From Lantana camara (Eukaryota; Streptophyta; Magnoliopsida; Lamiales; Verbenaceae), in the NCBI GenBank assembly GCA_037501455.1, contig CM074858.1:75242501-75306500 (forward strand): 64,000 nt of DNA. Reading direction: 5' to 3'. A program made the position numbers and the translations under genes. Positions 1 to 11,517 of this stretch are shown here, in pieces. Position 1 is the stretch's first letter. Each line of letters begins with the position of its first letter. The notes beneath the pieces were generated by a model. That model was not told where the DNA came from and made no database searches. It saw only the letters and a list, made by a program, of their open reading frames with translations.

Positions 1-533
1 TTCGCCCTCAACTCATCCAAATCCCCGAGGGTCAGAATACTCTCGATTTCATCCGGAGACCTGTCAGTCTGGTGGCGGTTATCTTGTCTTACTCGAGTGG
101 CAGGCTCCTTGCCTCTCCGCTGGCGCCTTCTGGAAGGTTCAGCCTCAAACGGACGCCCGGATGGCCCCGCTTCACCCTCGGGAGCCGCCATAGCCACTGT
201 GATCCTATGGTCTTGAGGTCTCACAGCACTGTTCAAAACAGGGAGTGCTCTCTCCCCTTGTCTCAGCATCTCCATCACATTGTCCATCTCCTCAAAAAGA
301 CCTTCTTGTTCACCGGGAGCACGCTCGTTCATCCCTTGAACAGCGGCGTTCACCTCCTCCTCGCCGGCGTCAACTGGAGCCTGGGCCACCGATATTGCCA
401 TGGGGATAGCTTCACCTCCTGGGGGCGCCCTAATTAGAGGAACAGCTACCGGGACATCGCCGTGAGGGGAGGAGCTCCCCACCGACATCTCCTCAATCTC
501 CCTTACATAATCATCGGCTTGATTTCCGGCCAT
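1..533 (-). CDS. Antisense ORF of E0, N-terminal 177 codons, open at the window edge
   Basis: An uninterrupted frame starts at the ATG at 533-531, in good context (GACCATGGCC), and runs without a stop to base 1, so the protein is longer than 177 residues. The visible part begins MAGNQADDYVREIEEM. It is rich in Glu, Ala, Pro and Gly, then has a basic stretch (SRRRQRRGK, about residues 140-148) and an acidic tail. I see no zinc knuckle, protease or membrane segment. It runs opposite to its element, as judged by PPT and LTR polarity, and sits between pol and the 3' LTR. Additional antisense ORFs in that position are known in the Tat lineage (for example Grande). The function is unknown. The alternative, that this is the gag of a minus-strand element, is disfavoured because no primer-binding site lies between it and the LTR. 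Confidence 0.6.
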   Translation of the reverse strand, partial: MAGNQADDYVREIEEMSVGSSSPHGDVPVAVPLIRAPPGGEAIPMAISVAQAPVDAGEEEVNAAVQGMNERAPGEQEGLFEEMDNVMEMLRQGERALPVLNSAVRPQDHRITVAMAAPEGEAGPSGRPFEAEPSRRRQRRGKEPATRVRQDNRHQTDRSPDEIESILTLGDLDELRA

Positions 534-835
534 GGTCAGTTTTCAAATTTTGGGAATAGGATTTCTGACAGAGAGCTTAAGGAAAGATAAACTTTCTGAA
601 ACAAATTCAACGGTGGATAGTGGTTTCTCCTTCAGGGATTTGTCTCACACAACCTAAAACTAATGTTAGTACGGGGAAAATCAGAAGAAGAATCAGGAAT
701 TTTTTACCTAAGATGCGGAGAAGAAGAAATTCGCCGGAGCAAAGGACTCTTGCTATGGATATGCTTGAAGGAAGTCTGAATGCGTGAAAAAGCTTCCAAG
801 CCCCTGCAAACCCTTATTTATAGGGGAGGTGGAGC
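534..835 (-). promoter_or_regulatory. Promoter and 5' leader of the antisense ORF
   Basis: On the minus strand a clean TATA box (CTATAAATAA, TATA core at 822-815) lies about 290 bp upstream of the ORF start, with a pyrimidine-rich leader after it. A possible leader intron has donor AG/GTAAAA at 708/707 and a TACTAAC branch-like motif at 670-664. Acceptors are possible at 654 (54 nt, short for a plant) or 596 (112 nt). The TATA box is clear; splicing is a guess. Confidence 0.45.
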
Positions 836-1110
836 ATGGGTTAGGTTTGGAAATTCAAAAATGCAATCATTTCCCGCCTGGGAAACCCCCCACTTTTGGT
901 AACCGCCTCACGTCTCACGGAGTCCACGTGCCCACGTTCCCACTCAGCATTAAATGCGGACTTGACAGCATTTAATGCGATGTCAGTTTGTGTCTGTTGC
1001 AGAAGGCCAGCAGTCTCCTCGAGGGTAATGCCCCGTCCCTCGGATATTTGAAATTCAGGAGTCCTCCTTTATAAATTCTACAGTACGCTCGATGCGATAC
1101 TACAGAATTT

Positions 1111-1121
1111 GGGGGGCAAAA
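1111..1121 (+). other. Polypurine tract of E0
   Basis: GGGGGGCAAAA directly abuts the LTR start TGATGAGAC at 1122. A polypurine tract in this place primes plus-strand DNA synthesis, and it sets E0 on the plus strand. Confidence 0.7.
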
Positions 1122-1948
1122 TGATGAGACCTGAAAATCACTCTCGAATCAGAGCCGTCCACGTGGCAGCACACCGTTGACTAATGCCCTGACGCTCGCC
1201 TTGGTGGGCTCATGGGCCTTCACTCCGCTCAATTGCCAGCTAATGTCATCCATCAGTCAGCGGATGACCATTCGGACCAAGGGCCCTAGCCAACGGGTTG
1301 GACGCTCGGATAGCGGCCCTCAAGGTTATCCTTCACAGGGAAGCACCCACATGAGGGCCCCACTAGTACGCTCAAGGGTCATATATCGCGAGGAGGCCAT
1401 CCATGCATTCTTCGAGCGTCACCAACGTTCGGGCATGTCCATGCCCCGTTTCGTTGGGTCCGAACCTCGGCAGAAAGAATCTTAGGCCCATCCCCCGCGT
1501 AACCCTCGTCAACAACCTCTGACACAAAAGTACTGTGCACCGCGCACCTGACACGCCGTCACCCTTTTCAGGGATGTCATTCTCATTCCACCAAAGTCTG
1601 ACGCGTGTTAGGGCAACACAGGTTTGGGACCACATGGTCAATTTACCCATCTACCCCCATCCCTAACATATAAATAGGAGAGAAGCCATGCATTCTCTCC
1701 CAAGTGATCATCTGCACAAAAATTGCATACATTGTTCTGGGCATTTTCCACTGAACTTCTCAAGCTTTTCACTCACCACAGTAACTCTACCTTAGTAGCT
1801 TGCACTCTTGGTGTTATCCTAGCTGGAAGAACCCACGCTCAAAAGGAAACCCAGATCCTGAGGCCCTCACGCCTGTGATGGTCTTTCCCTTTTCTTACAA
1901 ATTCTAAAGTGTTGCTGCATTAGGAAACTCAGATTCTTTGCACCATCA
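1122..1948 (+). repeat. 3' LTR of E0 (827 bp)
   Basis: The ends form a 5-bp inverted repeat, TGATG at the start and CATCA at the end. A plus-strand TATA box (TATAAATA, 1669-1676) precedes a leader-like region rich in CT, as expected for U3-R-U5. The right end lands inside E1 LTR sequence, which fixes the boundary at 1948. Confidence 0.7.
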
Positions 1949-4036
1949 CCATGCATGCAAACTAAGTAACATACACACACAAATACATATATATAAATAT
2001 ACACAGCCATGCATGCATATTTATTTATAATACACATGCAATACTCACACTACAACACTCTCATGCATGCACACTAATACACAATACACAATCAAAACAC
2101 ACACAACACAACCATGCATGTAACACATACACTGCACCCAAACAGCAGCAAAACAACAGCCTAAATCACGCAAAGAAGAAGAAGAAAACGCAGGAATAGA
2201 TTAAGCAAAACGGGGTGACACCCCCGTGTCACCCTGCAAGCCTGGACCGAGACACCCCCGTGTCTCGGTACAGCAACTCCCAGGCCAACTGCACCCCCGT
2301 GCCTCGCTGGGACGGCCAAAAATGGCACGCCCGTGACTCGCAGCAGCAGCAGCCTCTCGTTGACAGCAGAGTTGAGCAGAAACAGGGCAGAACTCATGCA
2401 CGAAAATGCAAGTAACCAAGGCAGCAATACCAGGTACAATTGCAGCACAAACTCAACAAGAACACACACCACAAGGCCACAAGTTGGACAGCAACAAGGA
2501 GGAAGGAAACGCAGCAAATTGACAGCAATTCCTCACACTAAAAACAGAGCAAAGTTGCGGGAAAAACAGGGCATGCTAGCTCTCAACTCATGCAACTCAG
2601 ATCAGGTCCAAAAGGTCATCAAATACGCAGAAAAACATCATATATTCAACAAGTAATTCAGTTCCAAAAGTGATCAATCAAAGCATGGAAGCATACGTGA
2701 CCTTCCCGTGGAATTTCTGAAAATTTCATAAGTGATATCTCATATATATCTCAACAAACATGAAAGCAAAGATCATAATTGATATGAGGATGTTAAAACA
2801 ATTAATCTCAAGCTTGGAATTGATCAAAACCGTTAAGAATCGAAGGAGATCAAGAATTTGTACAAAACTCCATTTTTCGGTAAAATAGCCAGAAATGGAT
2901 AAAACCATGCTCAAAATCATGAATGAAAGGATGAAATTACTCAGAATTAATCATATATTACAACCCTAAGCTTACCTTGATGATTGGTTGAAGTTTGGAG
3001 AAGATTTGAGCTCCAAAATCTCCAAGGGAAGAAGGGTTTCGGGACTGGCAGGAGATGCAGTAGCTTTGGCTGAGTTTTTGGGGATGGTGAGAGGGTTATC
3101 TCGGTTAAAGCTTGAAATATCTAGATAGATGGTTGAGTTAGGGTTTAAATGAATCAAACTATGGTTACTTTGGTTAGGGTTTGGATGAGATATGGCTCAA
3201 TTAGTGCAGCAAGGTCAAGTTGGTCTCCGTTTCGTTTTTCGGTTGGATTTCGGAGTTTCAAATGAATTAGGAAAATTATAAGGCTAAGTTTACTAAACTC
3301 GAATTTTCGTTACGAGTTCAGCGGATTTGACGGAACTCGAATCCGAGTTCCCGAGCTCAAGATATTAAATTCGGAACCAAGGGTACGCTAAGTGCTCGTT
3401 AGCTCCCGTTTTGGTTCCTCAAATGAAATTTAATTCGTTAACATAACAAATGACTTCAAAAATATAAATTGAGCATAAAATCATATTCATAACACATATA
3501 CGTACAACATATTACAATTTCGTGGCAATTTGATATCATATCATAAGAGAACGAAGCACAAAATAAACGAACAAACTTAATCATGCAATTCATGCATAAT
3601 TCCCATGCAACATATGATTTTCATGCAAAACATATTAATTTGCATGCATAATTAAAATCTCATGCATAATTATGATTTCATGCAAAAATATATTAGTTGC
3701 ATGCAAAAATAAAATCCTCATGCATAAGTATACATTGTACGTAAATATATATATATAGATAATTAATAAATTAAAACATGATTAATTAACATAATATATA
3801 ATTAGCATAATCATTAAACAAATAATAAAATAATTAAACGTATTTATATATATATACATATAATACGAAATATATATATATAATTAATAGTATTAAAATA
3901 AAATATTATAATATAATATGATAAAATAATAACAATTATAATAAAATTAAATATAAAACACGTAAAAACAATTAATTCGCGCAATTAGGTAAACACATAC
4001 GCTCTACCTTTACGTCCGAAAAGTCGGGGCGTTACA
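1949..4036 (-). repeat. 3' LTR of E1, truncated by E0
   Basis: Nearly identical to 9408-11517. It starts (minus strand) TGTAACGCCCC at 4036. It includes the palindrome cluster at 2214-2340 and a very AT-rich stretch at about 3730-3960. The remaining 1.8 kb of this LTR should lie left of E0, beyond the window. Confidence 0.85.
2214..2340 (-). repeat. Palindrome cluster in the E1 LTR (second copy 9695-9821)
   Basis: The first palindrome has arms GGTGACAC and GTGTCACC around CCCC (2214-2233). The second has arms CCGAGACAC and GTGTCTCGG around CCCC (2247-2268). Shorter related units follow, such as GCACCCCCGTGC (2291-2302). The two long units have different arms but the same ACAC-CCCC-GTGT centre. 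Confidence 0.7.
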
Positions 4037-4071
4037 ATCTCTCCCCCTTAAAAGAATCCGTCCTCGGATTC
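4037..4071 (-). other. PPT and adjacent hairpin of E1
   Basis: In element sense, TAAGGGGGAGAG abuts the 3' LTR start at 4036. Immediately upstream is a perfect hairpin, GAATCCG and CGGATTC around AGGA (4071-4054). Equivalent hairpins with different stems precede the PPT in E3, E4, E5 and E6. Confidence 0.75.
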
Positions 4072-4249
4072 ACTGCTCGCTCGGAATTAACTCAGGATGA
4101 AACCTTTTTATCTTATCCTCCATTTCCCACGTAGTTTCTTCGGTTATACCACTTCTCCAAAGAATCTTGACTAGTGGAATACGCCGATCTCAAGTCCCTG
4201 AAGTTTTCGATCCAATAGCTTAATCGGCTTCTAAACAAAGGTGAGATCC

Positions 4250-6283
4250 GGTTCTAATTCCACTTCCTCAACCAGTAGAACCTCGGACTCATCTCGAGAA
4301 TACTTTCGGAGCAAGTGTTTAATTTTCCTCCTCGTCCAATCCTTGAAAATCCTCTTCGTGGGAAAGCCTTTAGAAAAACCTTATCTCCAATCTCAACCTC
4401 CAATTTCTTCCTCCGTAGACCTGCATAAATCTTTTGTCGATCCTGAGCAGCCTTCATCCGTTGTCTAATTATCTGAATCTTATCAATAGCCTCTTGTACA
4501 GTCTTAGAGGGTTTTTCCTTCTTTTCCCTTCTTTTAATCCCTTCTTGCTTGGTCTAATTCAATTCCTCCAAGTCCAAGAACAACGGTAATCGATATTTCT
4601 GTCATAAAGAGCTTCATAAGGGACCATTTCAATCGAGGCTTGATAACTGTTGTAGTAAACAAACTCAATTATCTGTAACTGTTCATTTCACGAGCTGTGA
4701 GAGTCCAATGCACATGCTCTCCACAGATCCTCCAGATACTTAATCAACCTTTCTGATTGTCCGTCGGTCTGAGGATGGAAAGCTGTGCTGAATTGAAGCC
4801 TTGTTCCCAAACACTTCTGCAATTCCTGCCATAACCTTGAAGTAAATCTGGCATCCCGATTCGAGACAATACTACTAGGTACACCATGAAGCTTGACAAT
4901 CTCATCATTGTATCTCTTAGCCAACTCGTTCACTTATCGGACATTCTGATTGCTAGAAAATGAGCGGATTCCGTCAACCTGTCCGCGATAACTCAATTTC
5001 TATCGAAACCTCCTCTCACTCTCGGTAATCCTGAAACAAAATCCATAGCTATCTGTTCCCATTTCCATTCCGGGATAGGCAATGGTGGAAGTAGCCCCGA
5101 TGGCTTTTGATGTCCCGTATTAACCCCTGGACAAGTCATGCAGTGTTTCACAAAGTTGATAACATCCCGTTCTCATCCATTTCACCAATGGAATTGCTTA
5201 AGATCCTTATACATTTTGTTTCTCCGGGATGTATCGAATACCCTGACCGATGGGCTTCCTCAAGAATAATCCTTTTTAATTCTTCCGGGACAACAACTCT
5301 ATTCCTGAATCTTAGAAGTCCCATATCATTGAACCCAAACGAACATTCTGAATCAGCTAATTTCTGAACTTCGGGATCAATCCTCTGAGCATCAAATAAC
5401 CTCTGTTTAAGATCTGGTCGAACCGTAATATCCGAATACTAGTCCTCAGTCTGAACAACTCATTCTCATCCCCAATTTCCACTTCCACTTCGGACACACT
5501 AGTTTTCCCTACTAAGTGCATCCACGACCAAATTGACTTTGCCGGGATGGTATCAGATTGTACCCTCATAATCCGCCAAAAGTTCCATCCAATACCGTTG
5601 TCTCTTGTTCCATTCCTTATGTGAGAGTAAGTATTGGAGATTCTTGTAATCAGAAAAGACCTCGAACGAAATTCCATGAAGATAGTGTCTCCGCTTACCC
5701 AAAGCAAAGATCACTGTCACTACTTTCAAACCATGAGTGGGTAGTTCTGTTCGTGCTCTTTCAATTTCCTCGAGGCATAAACAATTACTCTTCCATTTGC
5801 ATCAACACACATCCCAAACCTTCCTTTTGAGGCGTCCGTAAAAACTGTATATCTTTCTGTACCTTCAGGAAACGCTAATACAGGAGCGGTGGTCAACTTT
5901 CCTTTACAAGTTGAAAGCTATCCTCACATGCCTCTTCCACTCAAACTTAACCGCTTTCTTAGTCAATCGGGTTAAAGGGACTGTAACCTTCGAAAGTCCT
6001 GTACAAATCTTCAATGGTAATCTGCCAAACCCAAGAAACTCCTTATTTCTGAAGCATTTGTCGGGCTTTGCCATTGAATAACCGTCTCAATCTTAGAAGG
6101 GTCTACCTCCCAATCTTTCCTTGAAATAATATGACCCAGAAATGCTACTTGATCAATCCAAAACTCGGCTTTGCTAAACTTAGCATACAATCCGATACTT
6201 TCTTAAGGTATCCAACACAATCCTGAGGTGCCTGGCATGATCCTCCAGAGTTCTCGAATAAACCAAGATGTCATCGATGAAGA
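4250..6283 (-). pseudogene. Degenerate pol of E1: RT end, RNase H, integrase
   Basis: This pol is broken by many stops and frameshifts. In order on the minus strand there is an RT active-site motif FIDDILVYS (about 6283-6250), RT thumb pieces (FLGLA, about 6050), RNase H with TVFTDASKGRFG (about 5850-5815), integrase core (4933-4688) with FSTAFHPQTDGQSERLIKYL, and an integrase C-terminal piece (4457-4254) with GDKVFL. The second catalytic Asp of integrase (usually SDRD) reads SNRD. The RT region between WGAP and FIDD is deleted. The sequence resembles Tekay/Del chromovirus pol, with the lineage inferred from integrase motifs only. Confidence 0.8.
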
Positions 6284-7030
6284 TTACCACCACTTATCCA
6301 AATACCCTAAAGCCGCCGGAGCACCCCAAAGGGACGAACTTGGCCGTATATATCCAACTTTGAGTAATACCTCTAATTGAATCTTTAACTCTTCCAATTC
6401 AGCCGAATATCCTTTCCCTTCAATCAAAACTGAACACTCCAGAACCACTGATCTGTCTGAAGACTCCCACCAAGTGGCGAACTCACCAAATAACAAGAAG
6501 AAAAAGCAAATAACAGGCAAGCACAGAATAGCAACTAAGTCACAAGAAATAAAGGAATGCGTGGCACCCGAATCAAGGAGTGCATGAATGCTCATGTTAT
6601 GTATGCATAGGGTACCTTCTACCACTAATGTGGGATCAATCTCTGCATCTTGCTCCTCACCTTCGACGGCGTAAGCACGAGCCGGGATCATTGGCCTTTG
6701 AACTCGTCTTTGATATCCGGGGTTTTTGTAGGGACAAGTATCCGCCCTATGGTCAGCTTTTCCACATATCAGGCATAAACCCAACCTCTTCCAGCATTTG
6801 TGATAATTGTGAGTTGGCCCTCCACAATATGTACATGGTGGCTTGGATAATCTTGCTTCACTCGGACGTTGTCGATCCCTTGTTGGTGCCATGGGTAGAG
6901 CCTTTGGTCGAGTCGGTGCGGCCTTAGAACCTTGTCCTCCAAACCGAGGTTTCTTCAATAGACCCTTAGGAGGCGGACTAGCTTGAATCATCGGCCTCTT
7001 TCCCGAATTCGATCCGGATCCTCTTCCCAT
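6284..7030 (-). pseudogene. E1 nucleocapsid zinc knuckles, protease start and RT fragment
   Basis: A 248-codon open stretch. Two CCHC knuckles are visible, CTYCGGPTHNYHKC (residues 66-79) and CLICGKADHRADTC (86-99), each CX2CX4HX4C, typical of gag nucleocapsid. An aspartic protease motif follows (LLDSGATHSFIS, from about residue 151, Asp at 153). Most of the protease is then missing and the frame joins an RT N-terminal motif (LLKVGYIRPSSSLWGAP, about 222-238) before ending. Gag and pol would have been one polyprotein. The fusion of protease to RT across a deletion shows the element cannot make functional enzymes. Confidence 0.8.
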
Positions 7031-7063
7031 AGGAGTTCTAACAACCGGATCCTTCTTTTTGAT

Positions 7064-7417
7064 TTACTCCCCTTGCGTAGTAGACTGTCGGACTCCAGGT
7101 ATCCTCTCTACTCGAATCAACCAACCCTCCGAGACCGCATCATCGATAGGACCAGAAAATCGAGGGGGGTTGTAACTCAGAAACACCCCATGAGGGTCTC
7201 TATTGTTATGGTTTAATGGAGGAGCTTGTTGTTCTGCCTGTTGCGGTGGGGGAGCTTGAGTCCTCCTATGCTCGACATAGTTGAAAACTGCTTCCATAAA
7301 ATTCCCCATATCCATCGGTGGTGCTTGTGGTTGGGGTGGAGGCGTAGGAGATCGATCATGATGACGACGATGTCCGGGAGATCTCTCACGGTGTCTACGT
7401 GGAGGCATCCTGTTCAA
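7064..7417 (-). pseudogene. E1 gag N-terminus, capsid deleted
   Basis: It begins MNRMPPRRHRERSPGHRRHH and is proline- and arginine-rich, then reaches NPPRFSGPIDDAVSEGWLIRVERI (about residues 83-106), the usual start of a retrotransposon gag capsid domain. The rest of the capsid is absent, and the next recognisable piece is the zinc-knuckle segment. The start lies about 185 bp after the PBS, which suits a gag leader. Confidence 0.7.
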
Positions 7418-7578
7418 GAAACACTAAAATGCATGCTATTTTTAGTCCATGCATGCAAGTGCAATTAATCCGATCAAAATTCAAGATTTAAAGCACACAA
7501 GCACGTAAACAATGCATATGCATCACATTGACAAGTTGTTCCTAAAGCCGAACGACCTAACTGACTCAACACGACACT

Positions 7579-7622
7579 AGAGCCCGGGTTTTGCAACCCT
7601 AAGCTCTGATACCACTTAAGGA
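7579..7622 (-). other. Primer-binding site and leader hairpin of E1
   Basis: TGGTATCAGAGC (7614-7603) matches the 3' end of plant initiator tRNA-Met. It lies 8 bp from the LTR end at 7623. Its AGAGC pairs with GCTCT at 7583-7579, enclosing a second stem GGGTT/AACCC with a GCAA loop. Four other elements in the window have the same fold with different bases. Confidence 0.8.
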
Positions 7623-10600
7623 TGTAGCACCCGAGCGTAAGGTACCACATCCCCCGCACCGAGACCCGACCCGTATATGAAATGGAAGTCCATACACAGG
7701 CCAAATCCGCGGCGAACGGGGACACAACACACACGCTATGCTAGGCGGGACTAACCCTTAAACCAATCAGTGCAGGAATCATAAAATCAGAGTTAAAGAA
7801 AATTCGCGGAAGCAAGAACTACATAGCAAATATACAATGAGCTAACAAGCTCCAAAAATAGATATACAAGAGTATTCAAATATGCAACGGCACTCACGGC
7901 CTACAAAATCAAAACGCTCCAATCTATAACAGGATCAGATACAGAAGTAGCAATAAGAGTATGAATATGAGACTGAAAAGAAGTGCCAAACATAAATGCA
8001 AAACCTAGACGACTTGTATTCCCGCCTAGCACTCCTATACCTGCACAAAATAGCTGAAAACAACCGGGTTCAGTCTAAAAGAGACTGGTGGGTATAAAAC
8101 GAGGCATAAGATATATAATATCGCATAAAGTAAACACATACATGCAAGCCCTAATCCCGTGTGAAGTTTGAAAGGAATTTACCAAGTGGTTAAAACAAAG
8201 AAGACATCAACGGGATTACGACGTTCATATTCATTCGTAATTATTCATAAGGGTTTAAGCTCGGCGAGTGAGCGTGCACAATCTCCAACCTTCTCCTCGT
8301 GTAATCATATCATAATTATTGGTTGTCATACATATCTTTCGTGCACATACATAAATGATCATAATCATACATATACACCTTCTTCCTCCGGGTGGTGGAC
8401 AAGTTAGCTAGACCTGACCACCGGTTAAATCATGGGCCAATGGGGGTACATGAATTCCCCAAGGGCACTCAGCTCCCATTCCTCGCTAAAACTCCTAGCG
8501 AGGGCCGGTATCACCGTAGTTGGTTGGAACTAGTATATGGGATCCCCGTCAGCCCTTGCTTCCTCGGTTAGCCACATATACTAAGTCCCGGGGCCCGTTA
8601 AATCAGAAGTCATAAATCAGAAATGTGTCTCGCCAAACATAAGGTAGGGTTTCATAATTAAAAAGGGGTCATACGTTTGAAATCATTTACCCAAAATGAC
8701 TCGATTTATATAAATATATTATTTTGGCTTAAAACTTTGCACATAAGGGATTTATAGGGTTATTTTAACTAATAGAAGAAAAACCCACCTTTACCAAAGC
8801 AAAATAAAGACACAAGCGTCTCAATGCTCGTCCACGTCTCTGACCAAACCCGAATCTGTGCAAAAGAAAAGGTATGAGACTCATGACCACATATGACGCT
8901 CGGCAATGAGGTGAATATGACATGAATGCATAAATGATCATGTTATATCATAAAATGTTCATGTGCACGATTAATAAATTTAAAACATATAATCATTCAT
9001 TCGTTCATATATTTCATTCAGTTTCATAAGTTCATAATTTCATATAAATTTCATAAATTCATAGATTCATAATTCATAATTCAAATCAATTAATCTAACA
9101 TTCAATTAATAAGCATAACACATATAATATTCATATTCACATATAGGGATAAAATAAATAAAACGTTCAATCAATAGTCAGTAGAATAATTACGCGAAAT
9201 AGAATTCAATTAATTCCAAGAATTAAATTAAATCAAATAATATTTAGAATATATAATAAATATACATAATATATAATATAATATAACATATAATCATATA
9301 TATATAATAATATATAATATACATATATATACATATATAAACACGTACACACACCTACACATGCATGCAATATATTTATACTATATAACTATTACATATA
9401 TATAAACCCATGCATGCAAACTAAGTAACATACACACACAAATACATATATATAAATATACACAGCCATGCATGCATATTTATTTATAATACACATGCAA
9501 TACTCACACTACAACACTCTCATGCATGCACACTAATACACAATACACAATCAAAACACACACAACACAACCATGCATGTAACACATACACTGCACCCAA
9601 ACAGCAGCAAAACAGCAGCAGAACAGCAGCAAAACAGCAGCCTAAATCACGCAAAGAAGAAGAAGAAAACGCAGGAATAGATTAAGCAAAACGGGGTGAC
9701 ACCCCCGTGTCACCCTGCAAGCCTGGACCGAGACACCCCCGTGTCTCGGTACAGCAACTCCCAGGCCAACTGCACCCCCGTGCCTCGCTGGGACGGCCAA
9801 AAATGGCACGCCCGTGACTCGCAGCAGCAGCAGCCTCTCGTTGACAGCAGAGTTGAGCAGAAACAGGGCAGAACTCATGCACGAAAATGCAAGTAACCAA
9901 GGCAGCAATACCAGGTACAATTGCAGCACAAACTCAACAAGAACACACACCACAAGGCCACAAGTTGGACAGCAACAAGGAGGAAGGAAACGCAGCAAAT
10001 TGACAGCAATTCCTCACGCTAAAAACAGAGCAAAGTTGCGGGAAAAACAGGGCATGCTAGCTCTCAACTCATGCGACTCAGATCAGGTCCAAAAGGTCAT
10101 CAAATACGCAGCAAAACATCATATATTCAACAAGTAATTCAGTTCCAAAAGTGATCAATCAAAGCATGGAAGCATACGTGACCTTCCCGTGGAATTTCTG
10201 AAAATTTCATAAGTGATATCTCATATATATCTCAACAAACATGAAAGCAAAGATCATAATTGATATGAGGATGTTAAAACAATTAATCTCAGGCTTGGAA
10301 TTGATCAAAACCGTTAAGAATCGAAGGAGATCAAGAATTTGTACAAAACTCCATTTTTCGGTAAAATAGCCAGAAATGGATAAAACCATGCTCAAAATCA
10401 TGAATGAAAGGATGAAATTACTCAGAATTAATCATATATTACAACCCTAAGCTTACCTTGATGATTGGTTGAAGTTTGGAGAAGATTTGAGCTCCAAAAT
10501 CTCCAAGGGAAGAAGGGTTTCGGGACTGGCAGGAGATGCAGTAGCTTTGGCTGAGTTTTTGGGGATGGTGAGAGGGTTATCTCGGTTAAAGCTTGAAATA

Positions 10601-11517
10601 TCTAGATAGATGGTTGAGTTAGGGTTTAAATGAATCAAACTATGGTTACTTTGGTTATGGTTTGGATGGGATATGGCTCAATTAGTGCAGCAAGGTCAAG
10701 TTGGTCTCCGTTTCGTTTTTCGGTTGGATTTCGGAGTTTCAAATGAATTAGGAAAATTATAAGGCTAAGTTTACTAAACTCGAATTTTCGTTACGAGTTC
10801 AGCGGATTTGACGGAACTCGAATCCGAGTTCCCGAGCTCAAGATATTAAATTCGGAACCAAGGGTACGCTAAGTGCTCGTTAGCTCCCGTTTTGGTTCCT
10901 CAAATGAAATTTAATTCGTTAACATAACAAATGACTTCAAAAATATAAATTGAGCATAAAATCATATTCATAACACATATACGTACAACATATTACAATT
11001 TCGTGGCAATTTGATATCATATCATAAGAGAACGAAGCACAAAATAAACGAACAAACTTAATCATGCAATTCATGCATAATTCCCATGCAACATATGATT
11101 TTCATGCAAAACATATTAATTTTCATGCATAATTAAAATCTCATGCATAATTATGATTTCATGCAAAAATATATTAGTTGCATGCAAAAATAAAATCCTC
11201 ATGCATAAGTATACATTGTACGTAAATATATATATATAGATAATTAATAAATTAAAACATGATTAATTAACATAATATATAATTAGCATAATCATTAAAC
11301 AAATAATAAAATAATTAAACGTATTTATATATATATACATATAATACGAAATATATATATATAATTAATAGTATTAAAATAAAATATTATAATATAATAT
11401 GATAAAATAATAACAATTATAATAAAATTAAATATAAAACACGTAAAAACAATTAATTCGCGCAATTAGGTAAACACATACGCTCTACCTTTACGTCCGA
11501 AAAGTCGGGGCGTTACA
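7623..11517 (-). repeat. 5' LTR of E1 (3,895 bp, complete)
   Basis: In element sense it runs from TGTAACGCCCC (11517) to GGGTGCTACA (7623). It contains an AT-rich stretch near the start, the palindrome cluster (9821-9695), a GGTGGT hairpin region (about 8430-8385), a start-site-like hairpin (about 8085-8063), GCTAGGCGGG/CCCGCCTAGC inverted copies (8030-8020 and 7750-7740), and the LTR-terminal hairpin. Compared with the 3' LTR it has 22 extra bases of CAGCAG/CAGCAAAA-type repeat at about 9610-9640. Confidence 0.85.

Larger units (their letters stand above)
1..1948 (+). mobile_element. E0: 3' end of a Tat/Ogre-like Ty3/gypsy element
   Basis: This is the 3' part of a plus-strand LTR retrotransposon whose 5' part lies left of the window. 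The order is an opposite-strand ORF, a spacer, a G-rich polypurine tract (1111-1121) and an LTR with TGATG...CATCA ends. The right flank, from CCATGCATGC at 1949, continues exactly where the E1 5' LTR reads at 9408, so E0 inserted into the E1 3' LTR. CCATG is the predicted target duplication, and its other copy should lie at the left end of E0. Tat-lineage assignment rests on the antisense ORF and on the look of the PPT/LTR start, so the lineage is tentative while the LTR-element call is firm. Confidence 0.65.
1949..11517 (-). mobile_element. E1: defective chromovirus-like Ty3/gypsy element with 3.9-kb LTRs
   Basis: On the minus strand the order is 5' LTR (11517-7623), PBS (7614-7603), truncated gag, zinc knuckles with protease, ruined pol, PPT and 3' LTR (4036 down to 1949, then cut by E0). 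The internal region is about 3.6 kb, short for an autonomous gypsy. Capsid and the RT core are deleted. The shared 2.09 kb of the two LTRs differs by roughly eight substitutions by eye and one 22-bp indel, so the insertion is recent relative to the others. The 5' end interrupts E2 integrase within the codons for LRAC; GCTTG in the E2 sense (11522-11518) is the expected TSD, and its partner is outside the window. Confidence 0.85.

Noticed and set aside
1122..1948. Reading the 1-1948 element as minus strand with gag at 533
   Set aside because: The G-rich polypurine tract, the TATA box at 1669 and the TGATG/CATCA polarity place the LTR on the plus strand, and no primer-binding site follows the LTR on the minus strand.
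2161..2517. 118-aa ORF identical to one at 9642-9998
   Set aside because: It lies inside the E1 LTRs and translates the palindrome and CAG repeats. The leucine-rich translation is a composition effect.
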